From an uncultured Pseudomonadota bacterium (GTDB lineage Bacteria > Myxococcota_A > UBA796 > SXON01), in the NCBI GenBank assembly GCA_903875225.1, contig CAIQVJ010000132.1, positions 1 to 64,000 on the forward strand: 64,000 bases of DNA. The letters run 5' to 3'. This document shows, piece after piece, positions 34,972 to 43,597 of the stretch. The first letter of the stretch is position 1; each line of letters starts with the position of its first letter. A model generated the notes under the pieces. It was given only the letters and a program-made list of their open reading frames with translations, did no database searches and was not told where the DNA came from. The position numbers and the translations under genes are program-made.

Positions 34972-35411
34972 GTGCCCTGCGGAACGGGGCCGATGCCCCA
35001 GGCACGGTGATCGGCCAGCGTGCATCGGTCCTGCACCACGTCGAGACCCGCGTCGGAGAGCCTGCGCGCGAGGTCGTCGTTGCGGATGCCAAGCTGGAAC
35101 CACACCAGCGTGCCGGGCCGCACGGCGGCCAGGATCTCGTCGACGTGCGCAGCAAGCGCCTCGGGGCGGCGAAAGACGTCGACGAGGTCCACGGGTGCTG
35201 CGACGTCGGTCAGTCGAGCGACGACGGGTCGCCCCCAGAGCGTCTGGCCGACCAGCATCGGGTTCACCGGGTAGATGCTGTATCCCTGGCGGTGGAGGTA
35301 CTCCGGGACGTAGCACGCGGCTCGGGCGGGATCGGAGTGCGCTCCGAGTACGGCGATCCCGCGGGCGTTCGCGAGGCGGGCCCGGATGAGGGCGGGTTCG
35401 TCAAGGATCAC
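34968..35411 (-). CDS. CoA-binding domain protein (YccU-like)
   Basis: This 147-aa single-domain protein matches the CoA-binding fold of succinyl-CoA synthetase alpha subunits as found in YccU-type proteins: GIAVLGAHSDPARA, GYSIYPVNPML, PVDLVDVFRRPE, LVWFQLGI and a C-terminal VQDRC segment. Length is normal for the family. The start GTG overlaps the upstream stop (GTGA), and its own stop overlaps the next gene (ATGA), so it is fully embedded in the operon. The cellular role of the family is poorly defined. Confidence 0.85.
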   Translation of the reverse strand: MILDEPALIRARLANARGIAVLGAHSDPARAACYVPEYLHRQGYSIYPVNPMLVGQTLWGRPVVARLTDVAAPVDLVDVFRRPEALAAHVDEILAAVRPGTLVWFQLGIRNDDLARRLSDAGLDVVQDRCTLADHRAWGIGPVPQGT

Positions 35412-36025
35412 GACGGGCTCCGGAACGGGGAGAGGGCGACGGTGCAGGGCAAGGGATGGCGCATGGCCACGGCGCGATCGGTGGCGGTCCGAAGGGCGTC
35501 CGAGCTGTTCTCGGCCCAGGCCGCGAGCTGAAGCTCGCCGCCGTTGGCCTCGACGACCTCCAGGGCCTCCCCGTCGAGGGCCACCTTCGGGCTCTCGGCG
35601 ACCGCGGCGTCCAGCGTGAGCAGCGTGACCGCACCGCCCTGGAGGGAGATCTGCACACCCGCATGGTTGGGGACCACCGCGACGCCGTCGACGGTGAGCA
35701 CGCCGGGGCTCGTGAGCGTCTCCCGCATGTGCGTCATGTCGTCTGGCAGCCCGGGGAGCGAGAACTCGAGCCCCCCCGGGATCGGCGCGGGATCCAGGCC
35801 GAAATCGTCCAGTCGTGCGGTGAGGGCCGGCAGCACGTCGCATGGCGCCGTGATCATCGTCTGCACCCGCTCACCGCGGGGCTTTCCGTCCGTGAACTGG
35901 ATGGCCACCAGCCACGCGACCCCCGAGCCGACCACGAGCACGCCCATCAGGATGGGTACGCCGAGGATCGCGGCGCGGGGCGGCACCCGGGATGCGTTTC
36001 CCGGGGATGGAGGTGCCTCGCTCAT
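35408..36025 (-). CDS. Single-pass membrane protein, unknown
   Basis: This 205-aa protein has a 20-residue polar N-terminus, one transmembrane helix (about 19-41: AILGVPILMGVLVVGSGVAWLVA) and an extracytoplasmic domain of about 160 residues. I do not recognise the domain; segments such as VLTVDGVAVVPNHAGVQISLQGG vaguely recall SecD P1-type beta-alpha folds, without enough support for assignment. It begins 3 bp after the stop of the upstream lipoprotein gene and overlaps the CoA-binding gene by 4 bp. Confidence 0.7.
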   Translation of the reverse strand: MSEAPPSPGNASRVPPRAAILGVPILMGVLVVGSGVAWLVAIQFTDGKPRGERVQTMITAPCDVLPALTARLDDFGLDPAPIPGGLEFSLPGLPDDMTHMRETLTSPGVLTVDGVAVVPNHAGVQISLQGGAVTLLTLDAAVAESPKVALDGEALEVVEANGGELQLAAWAENSSDALRTATDRAVAMRHPLPCTVALSPFRSPS

Positions 36026-36028
36026 GCG

Positions 36029-36715
36029 TCAGTTGCTGGTGAAGCTGACGCACATGCCGGCGGTGGGCACCCAGCTCACGGTGGCGGGTCCGTCGTACGC
36101 GCCCTCGGTGTCGGGGATGAAGTCACCACGCGCGTAGTCGGCGTTGAAGGTGTAGTTGCTGGCGTTGTCGTCGTCCTGGAACGCGGCCATCACGAGCGTG
36201 GTGGCGTTCGGGTTGCCACCGGGCGAGAGCGGGTCCAGCATCACGATCACGTTGTAGTGGTCCTTGTCGACCTTGTCGTTGTCGAAGAAGTCCTCGTAGT
36301 CGTAGCCGGGGCAGGTGCGGTTGGAGTCGTCGAGGTCCCACGTGCCGGTGAACTCGAGGTCGCACCCACTGCACGGGTCGTCTGCCCAGTTCGTGTCGCT
36401 GGCCGTGGTGTCCACATCGAAGGTGTCCACACAGTCCCCCTCCCAGCCGTCCGTCTTGAAGAACCAGTACCAGGACTCCTGGCCCGCGAGGTTGCCGGAG
36501 CTGTCCACGGCCCCGTTGAAGTCGTAGTACACGATGGCGTCTTGATCGTCGTCGCAGCCGCCGGCGTCCAGGTCCCACAGGTACTTGTACGCCTCGGGCA
36601 CGATCGGGTTGTCCCCGTAGTCGGTGCCGGTGTCGACGGGCCCGGAGTCGTCGCCGGACGGGTCCGCTTTGTGCGTGCAGGCGATCAGGAGGGGGACCAG
36701 GACCAGAGTGCGCAT
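36029..36715 (-). CDS. Asp-rich lipoprotein, unknown
   Basis: This 228-aa protein has signal/lipobox VPLLIAC (Cys13) and a short DDSGPVDTGTD spacer, followed by an acidic, aromatic- and cysteine-rich domain (six or more Cys after the lipobox) with no family I recognise. Several D-x-D stretches could bind calcium. It lies 9 bp after yggS and 3 bp before the next gene, so it belongs to the same transcription unit. Confidence 0.78.
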   Translation of the reverse strand: MRTLVLVPLLIACTHKADPSGDDSGPVDTGTDYGDNPIVPEAYKYLWDLDAGGCDDDQDAIVYYDFNGAVDSSGNLAGQESWYWFFKTDGWEGDCVDTFDVDTTASDTNWADDPCSGCDLEFTGTWDLDDSNRTCPGYDYEDFFDNDKVDKDHYNVIVMLDPLSPGGNPNATTLVMAAFQDDDNASNYTFNADYARGDFIPDTEGAYDGPATVSWVPTAGMCVSFTSN

Positions 36716-36724
36716 GCGCGCAGC

Positions 36725-37420
36725 CTATCCCGCGACCCGGTTGCGGGCGCCGAAGATGGCGGAACCCACGCGAACCAGGGTGGCGCCACAGGCGATGGCG
36801 TCGACGTAGTCGTGGCTCATGCCCATCGAGAGCTCCTGAAGCGGGAGCCCGCGCGCCAGGCCTTCGTCGCGGAGCGCACGCAGGCGTTCGAAGTGCGGCC
36901 GGGGGTCGGCGTCGGCGGGCGGGATGCACATCAGTCCGCGGAGGTTCACTCCGGGAACGATGGCGTACTCGCGGGCAAGGGCGAGCGCCTGCGCGGGCAG
37001 GACCCCGGACTTCTGGGGCTCCTCGCCGATGTTCACGCCGATCAGGATGCCGACGGTGCGGGGGCCGGCGTGGGTGGCCCCGACACGCCGCCCGAGCTCG
37101 AACGCAAGCTCGATCCGGTCCACGTCGTGGACCAGCGTGGCACGGGGGGCGACCAGCTTCGCCTTGTTGGTCTGCAGGGCGCCGATGAAGTGCCAGACGA
37201 CGCCGGCAAGCTCGGGGCTGTCGGCCTTTTCGCGCAGCTCCTGGGCGTAGTTCTCGCCGAAGTGGAGCTGTCCGGCCGCGTGGGCATCGACGAGCGCGGC
37301 GACGGGCTTGGTCTTGGAGACGGCCACCAGTGTGACGGAGTCCGGAGCGCGTCCAGCGGCGCGCGCGGCTTCCGCCATGCTGACGCGGACGGTGTGCAGG
37401 TTTTCGGCGATCGTGGGCAC
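36725..37420 (-). CDS. yggS: Pyridoxal-phosphate homeostasis protein YggS/PLPBP
   Basis: This 231-aa member of the YggS/PROSC family binds PLP in a TIM-barrel fold and buffers intracellular vitamin B6. The PLP-binding Lys is K36 in VAVSKTKP, followed by HFGENYAQEL, WHFIGALQTNK and the phosphate-binding LSMGMSHDYVDAI.....VRVGSAIFG. The GTG at 37420 is chosen because it gives the family's length and N-terminus; the frame is open to 37576. It lies 67 bp downstream of the YD-repeat gene. Confidence 0.93.
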   Translation of the reverse strand: MPTIAENLHTVRVSMAEAARAAGRAPDSVTLVAVSKTKPVAALVDAHAAGQLHFGENYAQELREKADSPELAGVVWHFIGALQTNKAKLVAPRATLVHDVDRIELAFELGRRVGATHAGPRTVGILIGVNIGEEPQKSGVLPAQALALAREYAIVPGVNLRGLMCIPPADADPRPHFERLRALRDEGLARGLPLQELSMGMSHDYVDAIACGATLVRVGSAIFGARNRVAG

Positions 37421-37487
37421 TCCCGCGATGTAGCCCGAGCGCCGGGACCGCGCATGACCCCGGGCCGGGACCGCCGCGCCCCCGCTG

Positions 37488-40400
37488 TCAGTAGCGCGTG
37501 TTGGACGTTGCGAACAACAGCGTGGACGTGATGGGGTCGCTGCCGGACCCCGTCGAGCCGTCCCCCGCCCGGGCATGCCCGGACGGGCTGGCGTCGGGGT
37601 CGGCCTCCTGCGAGAGCAACCAGCGCACGAGGCTGTCCGGTGGCGCGGGCTGGACGGGTGCCCGTGCGTGTGCGTAGACCCAGCTCTCTACGATGCCGAG
37701 ATGGAGGTCCACGGCGGCCGGATCGCGCACCGGCGCAGGCAGGACCGGTGCGGCGCTGTCGGGTAGCCACGGCAGACCCGGCGGGGGGAGGGCCCGGGGC
37801 CCCCCTTCGGGCAGCATACCCGCCTCGACGAGCAGGGAGAGCGGGTCGGCCCAGGGCGCCTCAGGGGCCCATCGCGCCGGGTCCCAGGGCACGTCGCTGG
37901 AGGCATCCGGCTCGGGCCACGGCGTCTCCGCGCGGGTGACCTCCCAGACCTCCTCCTCGCCGGGCAGGGGCCACGGCGCGCTGGTCGGCTGGCCGGACAT
38001 CGGATCGATGGCGTCGAGGCGCCCGAGGAGCGGACCGCCCACCAGGGGCTGGAACCTCCCGCCGCTGCCGAGCTCCCCTGTCGCCGACGTGGAGGGCAGC
38101 CCCGACGGCGCGACGCGCACCTCTCCGATCGGTGCCGCCAGGATCGGGACCCCGCGACCGTCCACCAGCACGCCGCCGCCGGGGCGCGCCTGCCCTACGT
38201 CGGGCACGGTGGCCCGCGGGGCCCCCGCGAACGCGAGCTCGGCGTCCCAGCCCAACGCTTCGGCCCCGCCCACGGAGACGAGCCGGCCCAACGCATCACG
38301 GACGATCTCGGTGGTCTCGGTCGCATCCGCGCGGGTGGTGGCCCAGCGGACGAGCCGCCCGAGCGCATCGTGGGCGAGCGTGATGGAACCCAGCGCGCCC
38401 AGCACCCCGGCTACCGCTCCATCCTCACCGTACGACCAGCTGACCGCGCCATCCGCGATGCCCCACAGCGGGGGGGCTCCCGTTGGGATCCGGCCCTCGG
38501 CGGCCCGCTGCCCGGAGCCCCAGGTGAGGGCGGCTCCGTTCGGGCCTTCCATGCGGTCCGGCGCGCGGCTCCAGACGTCGGTGCCCTCCTGCACGGTGAG
38601 CACGCCGAGCGGATCCCGCTGGAGCAGCACGGGACTTTCGCCGCACAGCCTCGTGACCCGGCCGAGGCCGTCGACGGACCACCCGGAGACCGCGAGCAGC
38701 GCGTCGTCGGCGCCCTGGAGCATGATCCCCACGCCGGAGGTGTCCCACAGGTAGCGCGCGAGCGAGCCATCGGAGAAACGGGCGAGCTGGGGGCGACCGG
38801 AGGTGTCGCGATCCACGCCGAATTGCAGCCCCCCAGGGGCATCGACACCCAGGATCCTCCCGGCCCCGTCTCGCCGCCAGATCCACCGGCGCGTGGTGGT
38901 CCCCTGTGTGAGCTGGACCCGGGCCGGCAGGCCTCGCCCATCCCGATCGATCCGCAGGTCGCCCGAGGGGCCGGCGAGCGCTGTCACCCGCCCGCTGGAG
39001 TCACGCGTGATCGTGACGGCACCAGGGCCGTCCACTGCGATCACCCGCCCGTCGGCGTCGCGGTCGAGCGTCCAGCGGGGCCCCCCATCGAGCTCGACGG
39101 CGGCCACTTCCCCCGCAGCGTTCCGCGTGAGCTTGAACCGCACGCCCGGGCCGCGCACGCCGTTCCAGCCCGAGGGGTCCCTTGCCCAGCCGCCGGATCG
39201 GCTGCCCCGCGACCACGCCACCGGCCAGCCCGCGGCGTCCCGGGTGATGTGGAAGTCGTCGATTCCCACGATGTCCCCGGCGGCGTCGCGCTCGAAGCGC
39301 AGGGTGCTCTGATCGGGACGGGTGAGCGCGATGGGCCTCCCGAGTGCGTCCCGGGAGACGCGCCAGCGACGACCCTGGGGGTCCTCGGCGGTCGTGACCC
39401 GGCCCCGATCATCCCGACCGAACTGCCAGGCAGCACCGTCGACGGCGAACGTCATCACCCCCGCGGGCGTGCGATCCCAGCGCGACTCCCGGCCCGCAGG
39501 GTCGGTGACCGCTGCGATCCGGCCAACGGCGTCCCAGCTGAGGTGCCAGCGTGCACCACCCGGATCGGCGACCTCGGTCACGTGCCCCGCGGCGTCCCGG
39601 ACGAGCCGCCACTCGCCCCCCGCGGGGTCTGTCGCCCCGATCAGGCGCCCGTCGGCGTCGCGCGCGAGCGTCACCCGGCCGCCGTCCGTGATCGCGGAGA
39701 CCCCCTGGGCTCCGCGGGCGAGCAGGCGCCTCCCCGCTCCTGAACCCCATTGCAGCACGGCGCCACCGGCCGAGAGCCAGGGGGTGAGTCGCGAGAGGCC
39801 GTCGACCTGCTGGGTCAGGTTGCCTGCAGCGTCGTAGGCCATCGTCCAGGTCGTCGCGCCGGAGAGCGCGGTGAGCGCACCGTTCGCCCACCGCATCGAC
39901 CAGGTGCCGCTCGCGCTGCTCACCGTGTCGAGCGTGTGGTCGTCCCCCCAGCGCACTTCGGTCACGCCGCCGCCGGGGTGGGTCCAGCCGATCAGTCGAC
40001 CCTCCACCCAGCGTGAGGCGGTCACCCCGCCGCTCGGGTCCACCACGCGCTGCTCCCCAGCCGACCGCGAGCCCTCCACGCGCCACTTCTCTGCACCGGC
40101 GTCGATGACGGTGACGCCGCGGTCGGTCGTGCAGCGCCAGTCGACCCCGTTGGCGCGGATCAGGCCCGGGGCGAGGGTCGCGCCGCCGCCCTCTGCTGTC
40201 GCGATGCCCGAGAGCGTGCCGGAGGTGTAGGTGTAGCGGGTGAGCCCTCGCGTCGATCCGACCGAGGCGAGGTTGCCGGCCTCCCAACGGTAGTCGGCGG
40301 CTTCACCGCTCCCGGACCAGAGGTCCTCCGTGCCGGCGATGTGGTTGGTGCTGTCCATCGCCGGGCGGGTCGAGCGCCGGATGACGGTGACGGAGCCGCG

Positions 40401-40739
40401 GGCAAGGCCGAGGAATGTACCGCCCTCCTCCCGCACGACGGTGGTGCGCCGCCCGGCGGCCACGAACGAGAGGATCCGGCCTTTGTTGTCCGAGGTCACG
40501 CCGGTGTCCCCCAGCGCCTGCGTGGTGTCGTGTACGAACGACCACCCGCCACGCCCCCACGTCCTGCCGAGGTCCATGCCCGGTTCTTCGCCACGGATGT
40601 CGACGGCGCTCACATGGGCGGAGCAGTCCTGGGGGTCGAACCACACGCGTTCGCCGTCGGCGAGCCGGGGTCCGAGCAGGAACCAGCCGTGCGGTCCAAG
40701 CAGCAGCGCCGCGGTGCTCGTGACGCTCCCGAGGTACAC
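37488..40739 (-). CDS. YD-repeat (Rhs-type) protein
   Basis: This 1083-aa protein has residues about 120-850 composed of more than 20 degenerate YD/Rhs repeats of the form W-x-x-x-R-D-A-x-G-x-[VI]-x-x-[VA]-x-D-P-x-G (RDAAGHVTEVADPGGARW, RDALGRPIALTRPDQST). Such repeats build the cocoon of Rhs and Tc toxins. I see no signal peptide, no PAAR/prePAAR start and no clear autoprotease DPxG motif. The final 230 residues are Pro/Trp-rich, without a toxin domain I recognise. Its GTG follows the TAG of the CHAT gene with no gap, so translation is likely coupled. A PAAR protein is encoded at 56348, outside this operon. Delivered toxin, scaffold or adhesin are all possible. Confidence 0.82.
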   Translation of the reverse strand: MYLGSVTSTAALLLGPHGWFLLGPRLADGERVWFDPQDCSAHVSAVDIRGEEPGMDLGRTWGRGGWSFVHDTTQALGDTGVTSDNKGRILSFVAAGRRTTVVREEGGTFLGLARGSVTVIRRSTRPAMDSTNHIAGTEDLWSGSGEAADYRWEAGNLASVGSTRGLTRYTYTSGTLSGIATAEGGGATLAPGLIRANGVDWRCTTDRGVTVIDAGAEKWRVEGSRSAGEQRVVDPSGGVTASRWVEGRLIGWTHPGGGVTEVRWGDDHTLDTVSSASGTWSMRWANGALTALSGATTWTMAYDAAGNLTQQVDGLSRLTPWLSAGGAVLQWGSGAGRRLLARGAQGVSAITDGGRVTLARDADGRLIGATDPAGGEWRLVRDAAGHVTEVADPGGARWHLSWDAVGRIAAVTDPAGRESRWDRTPAGVMTFAVDGAAWQFGRDDRGRVTTAEDPQGRRWRVSRDALGRPIALTRPDQSTLRFERDAAGDIVGIDDFHITRDAAGWPVAWSRGSRSGGWARDPSGWNGVRGPGVRFKLTRNAAGEVAAVELDGGPRWTLDRDADGRVIAVDGPGAVTITRDSSGRVTALAGPSGDLRIDRDGRGLPARVQLTQGTTTRRWIWRRDGAGRILGVDAPGGLQFGVDRDTSGRPQLARFSDGSLARYLWDTSGVGIMLQGADDALLAVSGWSVDGLGRVTRLCGESPVLLQRDPLGVLTVQEGTDVWSRAPDRMEGPNGAALTWGSGQRAAEGRIPTGAPPLWGIADGAVSWSYGEDGAVAGVLGALGSITLAHDALGRLVRWATTRADATETTEIVRDALGRLVSVGGAEALGWDAELAFAGAPRATVPDVGQARPGGGVLVDGRGVPILAAPIGEVRVAPSGLPSTSATGELGSGGRFQPLVGGPLLGRLDAIDPMSGQPTSAPWPLPGEEEVWEVTRAETPWPEPDASSDVPWDPARWAPEAPWADPLSLLVEAGMLPEGGPRALPPPGLPWLPDSAAPVLPAPVRDPAAVDLHLGIVESWVYAHARAPVQPAPPDSLVRWLLSQEADPDASPSGHARAGDGSTGSGSDPITSTLLFATSNTRY

Positions 40740-43589
40740 CTACTGCAGCTTTCCCTGGCACATGAGCCCACCCCAGAGCGGCGGTGTCGTCGGGCCCTTC
40801 GTGTCGTCGAGCTCGGTGGCGACCTGCATGCGCGGCTCGCTCAAGGCCTTCCACACGGGCAGGCGCTTGTTCGTGGAGTCCCAGAAGCGCTCGGTCATCT
40901 TTTCGTTGAAGATCTTGTTGGAGCCCACGCCCGTCGCGAAGAAGTCGCCTGCGCCGGCCGCTCGGAACGTGCTCAGTCGGGCCAACGTGACGGGGGCCTC
41001 CGCCTGGGTCGAGACCGCCACCGTGCGGGCGACGAGCGGGGTGGCGGCGATGTCCGAGAGGTCCAGGGCACCCCCGGCGGGCATCAGGAAGCCCCCCGAG
41101 GGCGCCACCTCGAGGTCCTGGAACGCGAGGAAGCGCGCGCGGGGTGCCTCCTTCAGCCACGCATCCCGGGTCGCTGCGGCGCCTTCGAGCACCACGGCAT
41201 CGGGGAACATGCGCCTGTACATCTCCGAGGCCTTGGCGCTGCCGACGACCGCGAGCAGGGTGGTGGTGAAGTCGTTCTCCTGGAAGGTCGGCGGGTTCAT
41301 CGCCGCAAAGTTCGAGTAGTAGAACGTGTGCCGGATCGCCGCGAGGTAGCGGAGGCCCTCGGACTGTTCGGGGAGCGCATCCACTGGCAACGCGCCCAGC
41401 GGCGCCGGGCCGACCACGTAGTAGTTGCCATACCCCGTGAGGAGGTCCGCGGCGGGATCGATCAGCACCTCGCGCAGCTTGTTGCCGGCGGCGACGCTCA
41501 CCTTCCCGGCGTGCAACCCGTCGAGGTAGTCGTTCAGTTGCTTGACGACGGTCGCATCGATGTGCTCGCGGCGGTAGCCGTGATCGGTCAGGTAGAGCGC
41601 CTCCCAGCCGCCATCGTGAGAGGGCACGTAGGAGAGCAACGCGGACCTTCCCAACTCGGCGCGAACGTCGTCGAGGGTGCCCGCCTTGCGCGGCAGCAGC
41701 CGCAGTTCGACCGCCGCGTTGTCGAGCTCCCCGGCCGAGGCTGTCGGGTACGGGCCCTCGCCGGCGACCCACGCCAGCACTGCTGCGCGCTGCCTGGCCA
41801 CTGCCTCCCAGAGCGCGGTCAACCGCTCGGGGGTGCCCAGACCGGCCGCGACCGGCGAGACGCCGTGGGTCCAGAGGCGCTTGCGATCGGCCTCGCGCTG
41901 GCGCCAGGCGTGCCACGTCACGCGGAGCGAGAGGGCGTCCTCGTCCGTGAGGCGGCTCGGCGTGACCGCCACCTGCTCCAGCTCCTCCGCCCGCGGCCCG
42001 TCCAGCACGACAACCGGCGCAAGTGGGCCGGAACGCCAGTCCGGCAGGACGGACGAGAGGTCGTTCATCTCCGCCCCCGCCTGGTCGGCGAACGCGCCCT
42101 CTACCGAGGAGACCAGCCGGGCAAAGGCGGCGACATCTCCGTCACTCGGGGTGGCGGTTCCGTGAGCGAGCGCGATGCGCCAGTGCGCCGCGTACGGGTG
42201 GCCCGAATCGACCACGGCCCCGGGGGTGCGGTCCTTGACCCAGGCGCGGACGGCGTTCTCGGTGGCCATCTGCGGGGACCCGGGGCCCTCACCGAGCGGC
42301 TCGCGGCTCGTCCAGAGCTGTGCCCAGAGCTTCAGGTCGGGTGACCGCGCCGCAGTCGCTGCGCGAGCCGCGGCTCCGGTGGTGTCGGTCACCCAGCCTG
42401 CGCCGAGCAGGGCCTGCCATGCGGCCTCGTCGCCCGTGAGCCCTGCGCTGGGCAGGGGATTCTCTCCACCGTTCATCGCCGAGGCGAGCTCCCGGATGGG
42501 CTTCGCGTCGGCCTCGGGCAGGCCTGCGGCCGAGGCGGCCACGGCCCGGGCGTCGCCCAGCATCGCGTTCGCGAGGGCGAGGCGCCACTTGCCCCGCGCG
42601 GCCTGCCCGGGCTGGGCTGCGGCGACCTCGGCCGCTGCCTTCGCCTCCGCCGGGTGCCCGAGGTGCATCAACGCATCGGCCTGAACTCCCGCGAACCCTG
42701 CCGCTGCGTCGAGGTTTCCGAATTCCTCGGCGGTCTTGCGCGCAGCCGCTGCGGCGTCCACCACGGTCTGGGGCTTCCATTGCCGGTACGCGTGGACCTT
42801 GCCTGCATCGAGGAGCAGGGTGGCCCCTGTGAGATCCTGGGCCTTCGTCGCGGCCTCGATCGCGGTCGTCGTGGTCGTCCAGCCCTTGCCCGGGTCTGAC
42901 TCCCAGGTGATCCGGGCTGTGGCCACGCGTGTCGCCAGCACGCCGGTCGCCCCCGCCGCCCCATCGAGCTCCCCGAGCCCACCGGTGGCATCGCCGCGCT
43001 CGGCCTTGATCTCTCCTCGGAGCAGGGCGGCGCGTGCGCCGGTGAGCCCCTCCACCTCGGGCGAGAGCGGCGCGGCCTTGTCCGTGGCGGCCTTGAGGAA
43101 CGCCTCGTCGACAGGGGGCAGCCCTTCCGGTTTGGGCGCGCCGGCCTGGATCGCTCGCACAGTCAACGCTGCGCCATCGCCTGCGTTCACGCCCTCGAGG
43201 ATGCGTGCGGCAGCGAGTGCGTCCGCCGCGCGCCCCACGGTCAGCGCGAGCTCGGCCCGGAGCGCCTGGTGGCGATCCACCCGTCCGCCGATCGCCTGAT
43301 CGGCGGAGAGCCGATCGAGGAGTGCTCCGGCCTGCCCGCCTCGAACCGCTGCGATCTCGACGGCATCCCAGGCGGCGTCGTCTGTGGGTGTGGCGGCGAG
43401 CGCCTTCTCGAGGTCTGGCAGGGCCTCCGCGTACTTGCCTGCGAGCAGGGGCGTGATCACCACCTTCGGCTTCGGGGGTTCCACGGGCTTGACCTGCTCG
43501 ACCGGCGGCGGCGGCGCGCTCTGACCGAGAAGGTCCTTGATCTGGGAGCAGCCGAGGAGGGAGAGCGCGAGCGTGAGGGGCAGCATCAT
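40740..43589 (-). CDS. Lipoprotein with helical-repeat region and degenerate CHAT protease domain
   Basis: This 949-aa protein has signal/lipobox LALSLLGC (Cys14) and a Pro-rich spacer. Residues about 45-420 are Ala-rich helical TPR-like repeats. Residues about 630-940 match the caspase-like CHAT domain in order: LREVLIDPAADLL, YYVVGPAPLGALPVDALPE, TFYYSNFAAM, then the two catalytic segments. Where active CHAT proteins have the catalytic His (A-T-H-G) this one has FLAFQDLE, and where they have S-A-C-E-T it has VSTQAEA. His and Cys are therefore both lost and peptidase activity is unlikely. It sits 8 bp after the pseudokinase gene and abuts the YD-repeat gene. Confidence 0.75.
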   Translation of the reverse strand: MMLPLTLALSLLGCSQIKDLLGQSAPPPPVEQVKPVEPPKPKVVITPLLAGKYAEALPDLEKALAATPTDDAAWDAVEIAAVRGGQAGALLDRLSADQAIGGRVDRHQALRAELALTVGRAADALAAARILEGVNAGDGAALTVRAIQAGAPKPEGLPPVDEAFLKAATDKAAPLSPEVEGLTGARAALLRGEIKAERGDATGGLGELDGAAGATGVLATRVATARITWESDPGKGWTTTTTAIEAATKAQDLTGATLLLDAGKVHAYRQWKPQTVVDAAAAARKTAEEFGNLDAAAGFAGVQADALMHLGHPAEAKAAAEVAAAQPGQAARGKWRLALANAMLGDARAVAASAAGLPEADAKPIRELASAMNGGENPLPSAGLTGDEAAWQALLGAGWVTDTTGAAARAATAARSPDLKLWAQLWTSREPLGEGPGSPQMATENAVRAWVKDRTPGAVVDSGHPYAAHWRIALAHGTATPSDGDVAAFARLVSSVEGAFADQAGAEMNDLSSVLPDWRSGPLAPVVVLDGPRAEELEQVAVTPSRLTDEDALSLRVTWHAWRQREADRKRLWTHGVSPVAAGLGTPERLTALWEAVARQRAAVLAWVAGEGPYPTASAGELDNAAVELRLLPRKAGTLDDVRAELGRSALLSYVPSHDGGWEALYLTDHGYRREHIDATVVKQLNDYLDGLHAGKVSVAAGNKLREVLIDPAADLLTGYGNYYVVGPAPLGALPVDALPEQSEGLRYLAAIRHTFYYSNFAAMNPPTFQENDFTTTLLAVVGSAKASEMYRRMFPDAVVLEGAAATRDAWLKEAPRARFLAFQDLEVAPSGGFLMPAGGALDLSDIAATPLVARTVAVSTQAEAPVTLARLSTFRAAGAGDFFATGVGSNKIFNEKMTERFWDSTNKRLPVWKALSEPRMQVATELDDTKGPTTPPLWGGLMCQGKLQ

Positions 43590-43597
43590 GACGGTTC

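Noticed and set aside
37488-40739. Polymorphic Rhs toxin with immunity gene
   Set aside because: No toxin-type C-terminal domain or autoprotease motif is recognisable, and the downstream gene is yggS rather than an immunity protein.
40740-43589. Active CHAT peptidase
   Set aside because: The segments aligned with the catalytic His and Cys contain neither residue.
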